DNA of 64,000 nt from Corynebacterium capitovis DSM 44611 (GCF_030440535.1 NZ_CP047117.1:806001-870000), one strand, 5' to 3'; positions 38,426 to 47,208 are shown, counted from the stretch's first letter. Notes: generated by a model from the sequence alone, not told the origin. Numbers and translations are program-made.

Positions 38426-40174
38426 TCAGCGCCGCAGGATAGCGAAGTCCCACGGTCCTAGGGATACCTCTGCATCACCCACCTGCGGCGTGCCGAAGGA
38501 ATACACCAGGGTTCCTCCGACAGGTGCAGTCGCTGGCTGGTTGGAGAAATTCGCTGCAAGCACCACGTCGTCGGAGCCCATCGTTAACCAGGTTGCTCCG
38601 TGATCGACCTGGAGCTCGCGCAGGTCGCCCCGGGCGAGCCCGAGCTCGCCACGCAGGGAGATGAGCCGGCGGTAGGCCGCCAGCAAACGTTTTTGTTCGC
38701 TGTCGAACTCCCAGTCCAGCCGTGCCGCGTCGAAAGTGGCCGGGTCGGCGGGGTCCGGCACCTCGTCACGCCCCCACCCGAGGCGCGAGAACTCGGTGAA
38801 GCGGCCCTCCCGGGTGAGCCTGTTGAGCTCGGCGTCGGTGTGGGAGCAAAAGAACGGAAAGGGTGTGCGCGCCGCGAACTCCTCGCCCATGAACAGCATT
38901 GGGGTAAACGGGCTGAACAACACAACTGCAGCCTTGAGGGCAAGCTGTGCGGCGGTGAGGTACTGCGACGGCCGGTCGCCGGTGGCGCGGTTCCCCGTCT
39001 GATCGTGCGTCGTCGTGTACGTAATCAAACGTGCCGGAGGCACGCGGTCGAGCTCGATGGCTCGGCCGTGATTGTGGCGGCGATACTGCGAATAGGTGTT
39101 GCGGAACCGGTAGCCGTGGGAGAGCGTGTCGGCGAGGATATCCAGCGTGCCGTAATCGACGTAGTACGCCTGCCTTTCCCCGCTGACGACGGTGTGGAGG
39201 GCGTGGTGGACGTCGTCAAGCCACTGTGCGCTGAGCCCGTATCCGCCATGGTCGACGTCGTCGATGAGGCGCGGGTCGTTCAGGTCTGACTCCGCGATGA
39301 GGGAGCGCGGTATGCCCGTGCGCGAGGCGACGTCGTCGGCGACGCTGCGGATGTCCTCCATGATGGAGTAAGCCCGCCGGTCATCGTAGGCGTGGACGGC
39401 ATCGAGGCGCAGCCCGTCGATGTGGAATTCCTCGAGCCACTGGCGCACCGCGTCCAGCACGAACGCGCGCACTTCGTCGGAGGCGGCACCGGAGAAGTTC
39501 ACAACGTCTCCCCAGCTCGTCTGGCCCGGCGCGAGGTACGGCCCGAACAGCGAGTTGTAGTTCCCGTCTGGGCCGAAGTGGTTGTACACCACGTCGAGGA
39601 TCACGCCCAGGCCCGCGTTGTGCGCCGCGTCCACCAGGTGTTTCAGCCCCTCCGGCCCGCCGTAGGCTTCGTGCACGGCGAACCAATCCACGCCGTCGTA
39701 CCCCCAGTTGCGGGTCCCGCCGAACGGTTGCACGGGCATCAGCTCGATCGCGGTCACCCCGAGGTCAACAAGGTACGCCAGCTTGTCGACGACCCCCGCG
39801 AAGGTGCCTTCAGCACTGAAGGTACCTACGTGAAGCTCGTAGATGACTTGCCCCGCAAGCTCGCGGCCCTGCCACTGGTGATCCGTCCAGGCGAAGTCGG
39901 TGGAAACCACGAGAGACGGTTCGTGCACGCCGTCGGGCTGGGCGCGCGTGCGCGGGTCGGGGAGAGGCTGGGACCACTGCGTGCCGTTGAAAATCTCATA
40001 TGCGTAGCGCTGTCCGGCGCGGGGCGTGACCTGCGCGGGGTCGGCGTACCACCAGCCGGCGCGGGTAGCGTCGCGAAGTAAGTCGGAGCTCACTCCGTCG
40101 ACGACAATGCGGGCTTCATCCGCCAACGGGGCCCAGACGTCAAAGCGAGCGGGGACGGCTGCAGATTCAGACAT
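38426..40174 (-). CDS. treZ: Malto-oligosyltrehalose trehalohydrolase TreZ
   Basis: GH13 enzyme releasing trehalose from maltooligosyltrehalose made by TreY. An N-terminal carbohydrate-binding-like domain (FDVWAPLADEARIVVDG) precedes the (beta/alpha)8 barrel with DVVYNHFGPDG, DGLRLDAVHAYDD (nucleophile Asp) and LIAESDLND (acid/base Glu). 582 aa. ATG 40174 is preferred to GTG 40183 because of the -10-like TAGTGT just upstream. It is separated from treY by four genes, unlike the treXYZ operons of other bacteria. Confidence 0.94.
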   Translation of the reverse strand: MSESAAVPARFDVWAPLADEARIVVDGVSSDLLRDATRAGWWYADPAQVTPRAGQRYAYEIFNGTQWSQPLPDPRTRAQPDGVHEPSLVVSTDFAWTDHQWQGRELAGQVIYELHVGTFSAEGTFAGVVDKLAYLVDLGVTAIELMPVQPFGGTRNWGYDGVDWFAVHEAYGGPEGLKHLVDAAHNAGLGVILDVVYNHFGPDGNYNSLFGPYLAPGQTSWGDVVNFSGAASDEVRAFVLDAVRQWLEEFHIDGLRLDAVHAYDDRRAYSIMEDIRSVADDVASRTGIPRSLIAESDLNDPRLIDDVDHGGYGLSAQWLDDVHHALHTVVSGERQAYYVDYGTLDILADTLSHGYRFRNTYSQYRRHNHGRAIELDRVPPARLITYTTTHDQTGNRATGDRPSQYLTAAQLALKAAVVLFSPFTPMLFMGEEFAARTPFPFFCSHTDAELNRLTREGRFTEFSRLGWGRDEVPDPADPATFDAARLDWEFDSEQKRLLAAYRRLISLRGELGLARGDLRELQVDHGATWLTMGSDDVVLAANFSNQPATAPVGGTLVYSFGTPQVGDAEVSLGPWDFAILRR

Positions 40175-40181
40175 AAGGCCC

Positions 40182-40187
40182 ACACTA
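40182..40187 (-). promoter_or_regulatory. Candidate -10 element for treZ (leaderless)
   Basis: On the minus strand TAGTGT ends 7 nt before ATG 40174, in the 70-bp gap shared with divergent yigZ. Confidence 0.35.
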
Positions 40188-40228
40188 TGAAACTACCGGC
40201 GGAGGGTTCAACCACGGCAGGCGCGCGT

Positions 40229-40234
40229 TAGACT
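40229..40234 (+). promoter_or_regulatory. Candidate -10 element for the yigZ-like gene (leaderless)
   Basis: TAGACT ends 10 nt before the ATG at 40245 without an intervening ribosome site. Confidence 0.4.
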
Positions 40235-40244
40235 GTGGCTCGAC

Positions 40245-40907
40245 ATGGCCGATTCTTTAGTGGTGCCCCGCGCCGGGCAGCGCGCCACCTCCGAGCGGGA
40301 GGTGAAGCGTTCCCGCTTCATCGCCTGGGCAGCGCGGGCGGAGACCGAGCCCGAGGCGCGCGACCTCGTGGCTGCTGCCCGCGGTGCGTTCCCCGACGCT
40401 CGTCACCATTGCAGCGCCTTCGTCTACCGCGCAGGCGACCCCGGGCAGGTCGTCGAGCGCTCCTCCGACGACGGGGAGCCGTCCGGCACCGCAGGCGCCC
40501 CCATCCTCGACATCATCAGGGGTTCGGGCGTGGTGAACGTCGCGGTCGTGGTCACCCGTTATTTCGGGGGCGTGAAACTGGGAACGGGGGGACTTGTCAG
40601 CGCGTACTCGGATGCGGCCCGCGCCGCGATGGGCGAGCTTGAGCTCGTGACCCGCACGAAGATGGCGGTGGGGCAGGTCGATCTCCAGCACGAGGAGGCG
40701 GGGCGCGTGGAATCCGAGCTACGCAGGGGAAACGTCACCGTCGTGGGCGTGGACTACGGGCGGCTCGCTCGCTACACCCTCGCCTTTGCCCCGGATGAAC
40801 TCGAGCATGTGGACGCCCTCGTTTCGGCGTCCACGCGCGGCCGGTCGCGTCTGCGCCATACCGGGTACACGTGGATCGACGTCCAACCTGGGCGCCTCCA
40901 CGGTTAA
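40245..40907 (+). CDS. YigZ/IMPACT family protein
   Basis: 220-aa soluble protein with the UPF0029 N-terminal domain: KRSRFIAWAA, SDDGEPSGTAG and TRYFGGVKLGTGGL are the family's best conserved motifs. A ferredoxin-like C-terminal domain follows. Eukaryotic relatives (IMPACT) inhibit GCN2; bacterial function is unsettled. Divergent from treZ, 10 nt before the next small gene. Confidence 0.88.
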   Translation: MADSLVVPRAGQRATSEREVKRSRFIAWAARAETEPEARDLVAAARGAFPDARHHCSAFVYRAGDPGQVVERSSDDGEPSGTAGAPILDIIRGSGVVNVAVVVTRYFGGVKLGTGGLVSAYSDAARAAMGELELVTRTKMAVGQVDLQHEEAGRVESELRRGNVTVVGVDYGRLARYTLAFAPDELEHVDALVSASTRGRSRLRHTGYTWIDVQPGRLHG

Positions 40908-40910
40908 AAT
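40905..40910 (+). promoter_or_regulatory. Candidate -10 element for the small membrane protein gene (leaderless)
   Basis: TAAAAT overlaps the yigZ-like stop codon (40905-40907) and ends 7 nt before ATG 40918. Confidence 0.45.
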
Positions 40911-40917
40911 CGGTGGC

Positions 40918-41151
40918 ATGACAATGCAGCCACGCCCTTTCAATCCCATTGAACAGCGTAAACAAGCCGTGCGAAAGTACTCCCGCAACGCCGTCGTCTG
41001 GGCGGGCGGTGGGGTCGTGGGAGGCGTGGCCCTGGGCCTCCTGCTCGGCTCGTGGACGATTGTGGTACTCGGATTCATTGTGGCGGTTGTCGGCGGTCTG
41101 ACCAACTACAACCGCGTGCAGAAAATCGTCAGCCACCGCGACCAAGTCTGA
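40918..41151 (+). CDS. Small two-helix membrane protein of unknown function
   Basis: 77-aa protein. A basic N-terminal tail (FNPIEQRKQAVRKYSRN) is followed by two hydrophobic segments (~residues 27-42 and 44-60) joined by a tight GSW turn and a short basic C-terminal end. No family was recognised. ATG 40918 is selected over longer in-frame starts inside yigZ because of the TAAAAT -10-like element 7 nt upstream. Followed by an S4-domain gene after 11 nt. Confidence 0.7.
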   Translation: MTMQPRPFNPIEQRKQAVRKYSRNAVVWAGGGVVGGVALGLLLGSWTIVVLGFIVAVVGGLTNYNRVQKIVSHRDQV

Positions 41152-41162
41152 GCAGCCACGTC

Positions 41163-41549
41163 GTGACCGTAAACCAGGGCGGGGCCTCGGCCGTGCGTAT
41201 CGACGTCTGGCTGTGGGCCGTACGCATTTTCAAGACGCGCTCCCAGGCCGCGGAGGCCGTTCGCGCCGGACACGTCAAGATCAACGATCAGGCGGTCAAG
41301 CCCGCAACCCAGGTTGTGCCGGGGGAGCGGGTGCGCGTGTGGAAGGACCACCGCTACCTAGAGTTTGAGGTCACGGGAACGACGTCGAAGAGGGTCGGCG
41401 CGCCCCTGGCCCGTTCGATGTATATCGATGTGTCCCCGCCGTCGCCCCCGCGTGATGTGTGTGCGGCGCTGCCGGTTCGAGACAGGGGGGCGGGGCGGCC
41501 GACGAAAAAAGACCGGCGGGCCATCGACCGGCTGCGGGGCGCGAGGTGA
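41163..41549 (+). CDS. S4-domain RNA-binding protein (Hsp15/RqcP-like)
   Basis: 128-aa protein dominated by an S4 domain: RIDVWLWAVRIFKTRSQA, then VRAGHVKINDQAVKP and VVPGERVRVW. The family includes E. coli Hsp15 and Bacillus RqcP, which bind stalled 50S-tRNA complexes during ribosome rescue; that role is inferred here. The basic Arg/Lys-rich C-terminus supports RNA binding. GTG 41163 at the end of a short gap; no clear ribosome site. Confidence 0.85.
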   Translation: MTVNQGGASAVRIDVWLWAVRIFKTRSQAAEAVRAGHVKINDQAVKPATQVVPGERVRVWKDHRYLEFEVTGTTSKRVGAPLARSMYIDVSPPSPPRDVCAALPVRDRGAGRPTKKDRRAIDRLRGAR

Positions 41550-41572
41550 CGGCGCCGCGGGCCGGGCGCTGG

Positions 41573-42628
41573 CTAGCTGCTGCGGCCCTCGCGCAGGGTT
41601 GCGAGACGCTTCTTCAGCCGCTCGCGGCGCAGACGCGGCCGGTTGCCGGTCTCGGCCGTACGCTCAACGTGCTCGGCGCCGAATTGGTTGAGTAACAGGT
41701 CGTCGACAATGCGTACCTGCCCGGGCACGAAGGCGTAGTTTATCGAGTTTGTCACCGCTTCGATGTTGGCGGGATTGGCCAGCTCAGCGAGCTGTGACAC
41801 GTGCTCTATGTCGTGGGTGCGCAGGAGCTCATGAAGGAATTGGTAGTCGCCCGCTCGCGAAAGGGGGAAGCGGCTGCCCAGAATGACCGTGAGCACGCCC
41901 GGCAGCGTCTCGGGCGTGAGCTCGGCGGTGACATCCGTCTCGACGCCATGCTGCGATTGCGTTCGACCTGCGATCTGGTCAAACTGCTGGTCCGCCAGCT
42001 CAATCAGGCCCGCGGCGAGGGTGAACGCGCGGTCCACCTGGGGGTCGACGTCGTTCTCTCCGGCGCGCGCAACTCCCGGAGAGCGCTTATAGCGAATGTC
42101 GTGTTCGAACTCCGCCCACGCGTGCTGAAGCACCGTGCGAACCTGCACTTCGAAGACGGTGCCTACGTAATCATCCAGTCCCTCTGATTCCCCGGTCACC
42201 TTCAAAACGAGGTGGTGCGACCCGTACCCAAACCCGCCGGACACCCGCGTCTCCTGGGCCTTATCGACGCTGCGCAGCACCTCAAACTCATCCGCCAGCA
42301 GTGTGAGCACCGCCGGAATCTCGGTGGAGTGGAGCACGGTGATGCGCGCACCGATCACGTCGCGGATGTCCTGCCAGGGGTCCGGGTAGACAGGCACGCC
42401 GTCCTGCAGCTTGCGGGCCTTGGCTTTCAACGAGGGCCACGACTTCACCCTGACGTCGACACGGTCGTAGGTCACGCCGGCGTCGCCAAGAAGTTCCACG
42501 AGCGATTGCTGGAACGTCACCGCGGCATCGGGGTGGGCATCGAGCCATGCGAAATATGTCGAGCCAAGCCGCGCTATGACGGTGTCGGGCACCTTGGCGT
42601 GACTCTTTTCGCGTTTCTTCTCCGGCAC
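41573..42628 (-). CDS. RelA/SpoT-domain small alarmone synthetase
   Basis: 351-aa protein with a ppGpp-synthetase domain but no HD hydrolase or TGS/ACT domains. Motifs: RVKSWPSLKAKARK (ATP phosphate binding), DVIGARITVL, GYGSHHLV (pyrophosphate acceptor site) and FEVQVRTVLQHAWAEFEHDIRYK, whose EVQ and H/W/E residues are family-conserved. The C-terminal ~150 residues form an extra helical region found in longer synthetases. Starts 11 nt after treY, so in the same operon. C. glutamicum has a RelS at the equivalent place as far as I recall. Confidence 0.88.
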   Translation of the reverse strand: MPEKKREKSHAKVPDTVIARLGSTYFAWLDAHPDAAVTFQQSLVELLGDAGVTYDRVDVRVKSWPSLKAKARKLQDGVPVYPDPWQDIRDVIGARITVLHSTEIPAVLTLLADEFEVLRSVDKAQETRVSGGFGYGSHHLVLKVTGESEGLDDYVGTVFEVQVRTVLQHAWAEFEHDIRYKRSPGVARAGENDVDPQVDRAFTLAAGLIELADQQFDQIAGRTQSQHGVETDVTAELTPETLPGVLTVILGSRFPLSRAGDYQFLHELLRTHDIEHVSQLAELANPANIEAVTNSINYAFVPGQVRIVDDLLLNQFGAEHVERTAETGNRPRLRRERLKKRLATLREGRSS

Positions 42629-42639
42629 GTGAAAACCCC

Positions 42640-45135
42640 TTAGACCGCGGCAGCCTTTGCCAAACGGTCATTGACAAGCAACGCGACCGGCAAGGCGGCG
42701 AAGACGTCCGTCGCCGCGACAGTCCCTTCCCACGTGCGACCGGTCAGGCGATCTGTCCACGTCCCCTCCGGCAGCGTGACGGAGGTTTCGCCCCATCCGC
42801 CGCGCTGTTCCAACTTGAGAGGCAGGCGTGTGGCTAAAGCGATGACCGAAAGACCCGCATTGCCACGCGCGTCCCCGTCACCTCGGGCCAGGCCGATGAG
42901 GTGCTTTTCCGCCTCACCCTGCGCGAACACCGCCTGGTGCTCGCCAGAGAGAAAGACGGAGGGGAACTCCCGCCGCAGGGCCAGAGCTTCGCGGACAACG
43001 GCTTGCTTCACGGCGTCCACCTCGTTCGGGAGGGAGGGCGCCTCCGCACCAGCGGGTGCGTCGAGGTATTGGCCCAGCGTCTGCGAGCGATTGGTGAAGT
43101 CTACGAACCGCCTGTTGTCGGGGTCGACGAGGTTGAGGTTGAAAAACTCCTCGCCTTGGTAGATGTCTGGAATGCCCGGGCCCGCTAACTGCAGCAGCTT
43201 GCGGCCGAGCGAGACGGTGACGGCACCTCGGTGCAATGTGGCTGCGTAGTCGGTCATTGCGGTTGTTGCTGGGCCGTTGAGCAGCGCGTCGATCCAATCC
43301 CTGATCGCACCCTCGTATGCGGGGTCGTGATCAAACCAGGTCGTGTTCACCCCCGCTTCCCGCACCGCCTTAACTGCGTACTCGTGCAAACGCTCCCGCA
43401 ACGAGTCGGTGATGGCCCCGTCGTAGGGCCAGACGCCGAGGATGTTCTGAATGAGGAAGTAACCGGTTGCCGGGTCGGGGGCGGGCACGATGGCGCTGAC
43501 GTGCCGCACGAGCTCGGAGAACTCGTCAGGGGATTCCGTAATCTCGATCAGTCGCGCCCGCGTGTCCTCGGTACGCTTCGTATCGTGCGTCGTCAGCGTG
43601 GTCATCGCCAGCGGCCAGAGGGTCGCCCGTTCCTGTTGCAGCAAGTGGAACTCCGCAGGGGAGACACCGAAGCGCCCAGGTGCGCCGCCTACCTCCTGCA
43701 GCGCGACGAGACGGCTCGCACGGTAGAACAGAGTGTCTTCCACGCCCTTCGCCATCACGGCGCCGCACACCTGGGCGAAACGGGTCTTCGCCTCGCCGTT
43801 GGCCAGCAAGGCCGCGGAAATGAGGTCGAGGGCATCGCTTCTCGACGGAAACTTGCGCGCCATCTCCGCCACGACCGTCGCCGTAATCCGCGACAGGGAA
43901 ATGTAATCTGCGCGGTAGACAGGGATAGCGGCGACAAGCTCCATCACGGTCGACGTGAGCTCTTCCTCCGATACGCCGGAGCCGGCCGTCGAGAAGTTGT
44001 CGCGGCGGATCGCACGTGTCAGTCGGCGCAGCTCCGCGCGTAGCTCCCCGTCCGCAACCTCCCGCTTGAGCTGGAGTTCGGCTGCGGAAATAGCGGCCTC
44101 ATCCCACACCGAGCCGGTCTGCTGGAGGGAAAGCATGCCCAGCGTGTCTTCGGCGGAGCGGTCAATGAACACCCCGTCGAGCTCGCGCAGCGCGTCGTAA
44201 CCGGTGGTGCCGTCGACGGCGAGGCGGGGATCTAAAGGCTCGTTGACCCCGAGGATCTTTTCCACCACAAGCCACCGGTCGTCGCCGATGAGACCCCTCA
44301 ACCGAGTGAGGTAATCGAAGGGATCCGCCAGCCCGTCCGGGTGATCGACCCGGATGCCGTCCAACAAATCCTCCGCAATGAGCTGGCGCAGAACCCGGTG
44401 CGTCTGCTCAAACACCAGCGGGTCCTCTTGACGAATACCGGCAAGACCATTGACGGAGAAGAAGCGGCGGTAGGAAATCACGCCGTCGCGCCAGTACATA
44501 AGCCGGTAGGTCTGACGCTCGTAGACAGCGCGCGGGTCGTCCTCAAGGCTCGTGTACGTCCCGGGTTTGAGCGGGAAGTAATTGTCGTAATACTTCAGCA
44601 CGTCTTCGTCGAAGGGCTCCCCGCTGTCGTCCTCCCCGGGGATGTAGTCTAGGTGGACGAGCTCAAACTTGTCTTCGTCCCCCTCCTGGCCCAGCACCGG
44701 GAGCCCCAGCTTCCCACCGGCTCCGTTGTCTTCGTGCCAGTCGATATCGAAGTACATCTCGAACTCGGAATCCTGGCCGTGCTTGAGAACGTCCCACCAC
44801 CACCTATTGAGCAGGGGGTTTTCTACGCCAAGGTGGTTGGGCACGATGTCGAGGATGAGGCCGAGGCCCTCATTGTGGGCGGTTTCAGCCAAGGTTCGCA
44901 ACCCCTCGATCCCGCCGAGCTCGGGGTTGACCAGGGTCGGGTTGGTCACGTCGTAGTTGTGGTTCGACTCCTTCACCGACGTGAAAATCGGTGAAAGGTA
45001 GATGTGAGACACTCCAAGAGAGCGCAGGTACGGTACCTGCTCGGCGGCTTCCGCAAAACCGAACTGACGCCCCGACGGGTCCGCGTGGGAACCCCTCAGC
45101 TGCAGTCGGTATGTCGACGTAATTGGGCGTCGCAT
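42640..45135 (-). CDS. treY: Malto-oligosyltrehalose synthase TreY
   Basis: GH13 intramolecular transglucosylase that turns the terminal alpha-1,4 link of maltodextrin into the alpha-1,1 link of trehalose. Characteristic starting motif STYRLQLR, DIVPNHLGVENP, GIRVDHPDGLADP (catalytic Asp) and VVEKILG (catalytic Glu). 831 aa, normal length. GGAGGACA precedes the ATG with ~7-nt spacing. An unidentified gene lies 80 nt upstream and the alarmone synthetase follows. Confidence 0.95.
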   Translation of the reverse strand: MRRPITSTYRLQLRGSHADPSGRQFGFAEAAEQVPYLRSLGVSHIYLSPIFTSVKESNHNYDVTNPTLVNPELGGIEGLRTLAETAHNEGLGLILDIVPNHLGVENPLLNRWWWDVLKHGQDSEFEMYFDIDWHEDNGAGGKLGLPVLGQEGDEDKFELVHLDYIPGEDDSGEPFDEDVLKYYDNYFPLKPGTYTSLEDDPRAVYERQTYRLMYWRDGVISYRRFFSVNGLAGIRQEDPLVFEQTHRVLRQLIAEDLLDGIRVDHPDGLADPFDYLTRLRGLIGDDRWLVVEKILGVNEPLDPRLAVDGTTGYDALRELDGVFIDRSAEDTLGMLSLQQTGSVWDEAAISAAELQLKREVADGELRAELRRLTRAIRRDNFSTAGSGVSEEELTSTVMELVAAIPVYRADYISLSRITATVVAEMARKFPSRSDALDLISAALLANGEAKTRFAQVCGAVMAKGVEDTLFYRASRLVALQEVGGAPGRFGVSPAEFHLLQQERATLWPLAMTTLTTHDTKRTEDTRARLIEITESPDEFSELVRHVSAIVPAPDPATGYFLIQNILGVWPYDGAITDSLRERLHEYAVKAVREAGVNTTWFDHDPAYEGAIRDWIDALLNGPATTAMTDYAATLHRGAVTVSLGRKLLQLAGPGIPDIYQGEEFFNLNLVDPDNRRFVDFTNRSQTLGQYLDAPAGAEAPSLPNEVDAVKQAVVREALALRREFPSVFLSGEHQAVFAQGEAEKHLIGLARGDGDARGNAGLSVIALATRLPLKLEQRGGWGETSVTLPEGTWTDRLTGRTWEGTVAATDVFAALPVALLVNDRLAKAAAV

Positions 45136-45215
45136 CGCAGTGTCCTCCGTTTACTCATCAATCACACGGGTGTAAACCTCTCGGCCCCGGCTCCGGGCAC
45201 CCCCAGTAACAGTAG

Positions 45216-45797
45216 TTACCTTTCCTGCCCGCTGGGTGTGAGGAGTGGGAACCCCAGGGAGTAGCGGATCACCCCCGAAGGAGAAACCCTCTCGTGGACG
45301 CACGACGGGGAGGCATCGAAGACGTAGAGCTCCCGGCAGTCACGGGAGAGATAGGTCAGGTCGCCGGATGGTGTGAGAACCTCCGTGAAGTGGCGGTGCA
45401 GCAGCGTAAACAACCGGGGGTGAGAGAGCCAGTGGGCGGGGGGCTGGGCTGTAGCGCGGACTTCGTACCCGCGAGGCGCCTGCGAGCCTAGGCCCGCGGC
45501 CGCACTGCGTACCCAGATCTCCATCCCGGCGGGGCCAAGCGTGCGAGATGCCACGGAATGCGCGGCGGCGTTCCACGCCTGGTGCGCAGTAAGCCCAAGG
45601 CCTCCCACGTCTTGGTGGGTGAGCACCCGCCCGCCCGCAGACAGCACACACACCAAGCCGGGGGAGAGGGAGACAAACGCAGTGGAAGATCCGAAGCGTT
45701 GGTCAGTCCACCGGCTTGCAGCTGCCGTGGTCATGTCTGAGCGCCGCGCGAGGAGGGGGACGAGGGGAGGTGCCGGGGCCGTGACTAGAGTCGTCAT
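45216..45797 (-). CDS. Conserved-looking protein of unknown function upstream of treY
   Basis: 193 aa, not recognised as a named family. Ala/Leu/Thr-rich N-terminus, then a regular soluble domain with Trp and His residues (GLGLTAHQAWNAAAHSVAS, HPRLFTLLHRHFTEVL) and a C-terminal region that reads like an enzymatic or nucleotide-binding cap (SRDCRELYVFDASPS). No signal peptide. The candidate -10 TACAGT lies 10 nt upstream of the ATG; a shorter start at the second Met (residue 22) is possible. Its stop is 80 nt before treY. Confidence 0.7.
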   Translation of the reverse strand: MTTLVTAPAPPLVPLLARRSDMTTAAASRWTDQRFGSSTAFVSLSPGLVCVLSAGGRVLTHQDVGGLGLTAHQAWNAAAHSVASRTLGPAGMEIWVRSAAAGLGSQAPRGYEVRATAQPPAHWLSHPRLFTLLHRHFTEVLTPSGDLTYLSRDCRELYVFDASPSCVHERVSPSGVIRYSLGFPLLTPSGQER

Positions 45798-45856
45798 ACC
45801 CCTTTGGACTGTACGAGCGCCCGCTCGGTTCCCTCACGCGGCGCTCTCACGGGCAG

Positions 45857-47191
45857 TTAGGAGCCGAGAGCGGCAAAAAGCTGCTCGGCGGGCCATATGT
45901 CGATGGCTTGGCCCTTGTCTATGAGCTCGCGGGCACGCTTTTCCTTTGATGTTATCGTCGCCCACTCCCCAACGACCAAGATGGTCGTCTTCTTTGTCAC
46001 GTTTTTGCCCACCTGGCCACCCTGTTGCGCGATAGCGGACCACAGTTCACCCTTGTCGTGCTCACCGAACTCGCCGGTGAGTGTGACGTTGTGACCGTAG
46101 AGTGGGGAATTCGGATCCGCCTGGGGGTTTGGTTCGGGTATGTCCTCCGGCGTGGCGACTGATTGCCACGGCGCCGGCCCGCGCCGAGGGCTGCTGTCAC
46201 CAGCGCCCGTCCCAGTTTGGTTGCTGCCACGCGGCGTGGGAGAAGACTCACCGCGTGCTTGGAGGGCGCGTGATGCCCCGGATCGGTCGCGTAGCACGGG
46301 CGTGACGTGACCGGCTTCCACGACCCCGAGCGAGAAACCGGCATCGTGGACGAAGCCCATGACGTCACCTTCGTAGCGGGCCGCGCGCGCTAGCTCTACC
46401 ATCACACCTGCGCAGAGGGTCACCCGGTCATTCGGGTTCGCGCCTTCGACGCCGAAGTGCGCAGCCAGAGTAGGCAGTGCATGATCCTTCACGTCCAACG
46501 TGGCCGCGCGCGCCAGCGCGAGAGTGCACGCGAAGCGCAGCGTGGGCACCTCGCTTGTCGACGCGATGCACGCGCCACACAAGGCGCTCGCCGCGAACTG
46601 GGCGTTGTGGGCGACCAGGGGAAGGTCCCCGGCGAACTCTGCGAGGTGAGCGACGCACTCACCCGCGGGAGGGCATCCATCCACGTCGGCCTGGGACACG
46701 CCGTGCCGGGCGACGTTGACGGGGTCGAATTCCGCTTTGCCCGGCGGGGGTGTGCATGTCCACTCGCGGTGCTCCACAATCTCACCGTCGATGACCTTGG
46801 CGGCACTGATGCGGCACACAGACTCCCACGCTAGGTTGGCGGTATCCACCTCCACCGCGACGAAGCTAAAATCGGGGATTCCCGCGCGGCCGGCGGGGGT
46901 TTCCACACTTGGGGCTTCGCCGCGCCGGGCAGCGTCGATAAGGTGGGCGAGGTGCCCCGGGCCCTCCAGGTCCCCCGGCTCAAAGCGGATTGCTGTTGTC
47001 ACCCCTCCCGCGTCCACGGAGACGAAGCCGCCCTCCCAGGCGTCCCCCTCGCTCACGGCGACGTTGGAAACCTCTGCGAGGGCGATCGTGGGACCCGCGG
47101 GGGAGCCGGTCAAGGCCTCTTGCAGCGGTGACGGGCTGACAATGACCGATTCATCCGTGACCGATACCGTGGCGCCGTGCGCTGCAATCAC
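45857..47191 (-). CDS. DnaQ-like exonuclease-fold protein with BRCT domain, catalytic motifs altered
   Basis: Three-part protein, 444 aa. Residues ~1-95 resemble a bacterial PH-like domain; ~105-275 is a DEDDh exonuclease fold; ~365-444 is a BRCT domain (NVTLTGEFGEHDKGE, KTTILVVGE). The exonuclease motifs do not match consensus: EVDTAN at residues 114-119 where D-x-E-T is usual, HNAQFA (Ala200) where FD is usual, and NDRVTLCA (254-261) where H-x4-D is usual. Nuclease activity is therefore doubtful. GTG start with AAGGAAGGGAG; 17 nt after glgX, hence same operon. Gln/Ser/Pro linker before BRCT. Confidence 0.82.
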   Translation of the reverse strand: MIAAHGATVSVTDESVIVSPSPLQEALTGSPAGPTIALAEVSNVAVSEGDAWEGGFVSVDAGGVTTAIRFEPGDLEGPGHLAHLIDAARRGEAPSVETPAGRAGIPDFSFVAVEVDTANLAWESVCRISAAKVIDGEIVEHREWTCTPPPGKAEFDPVNVARHGVSQADVDGCPPAGECVAHLAEFAGDLPLVAHNAQFAASALCGACIASTSEVPTLRFACTLALARAATLDVKDHALPTLAAHFGVEGANPNDRVTLCAGVMVELARAARYEGDVMGFVHDAGFSLGVVEAGHVTPVLRDRSGASRALQARGESSPTPRGSNQTGTGAGDSSPRRGPAPWQSVATPEDIPEPNPQADPNSPLYGHNVTLTGEFGEHDKGELWSAIAQQGGQVGKNVTKKTTILVVGEWATITSKEKRARELIDKGQAIDIWPAEQLFAALGS

Positions 47192-47208
47192 CTTGGTAGC
47201 TCCCTTCC

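Noticed and set aside
45206-45218. Short hairpin GTAAC/GTTAC near the treY-upstream gene stop
   Set aside because: Only 5-bp arms and no T-run; could be chance.
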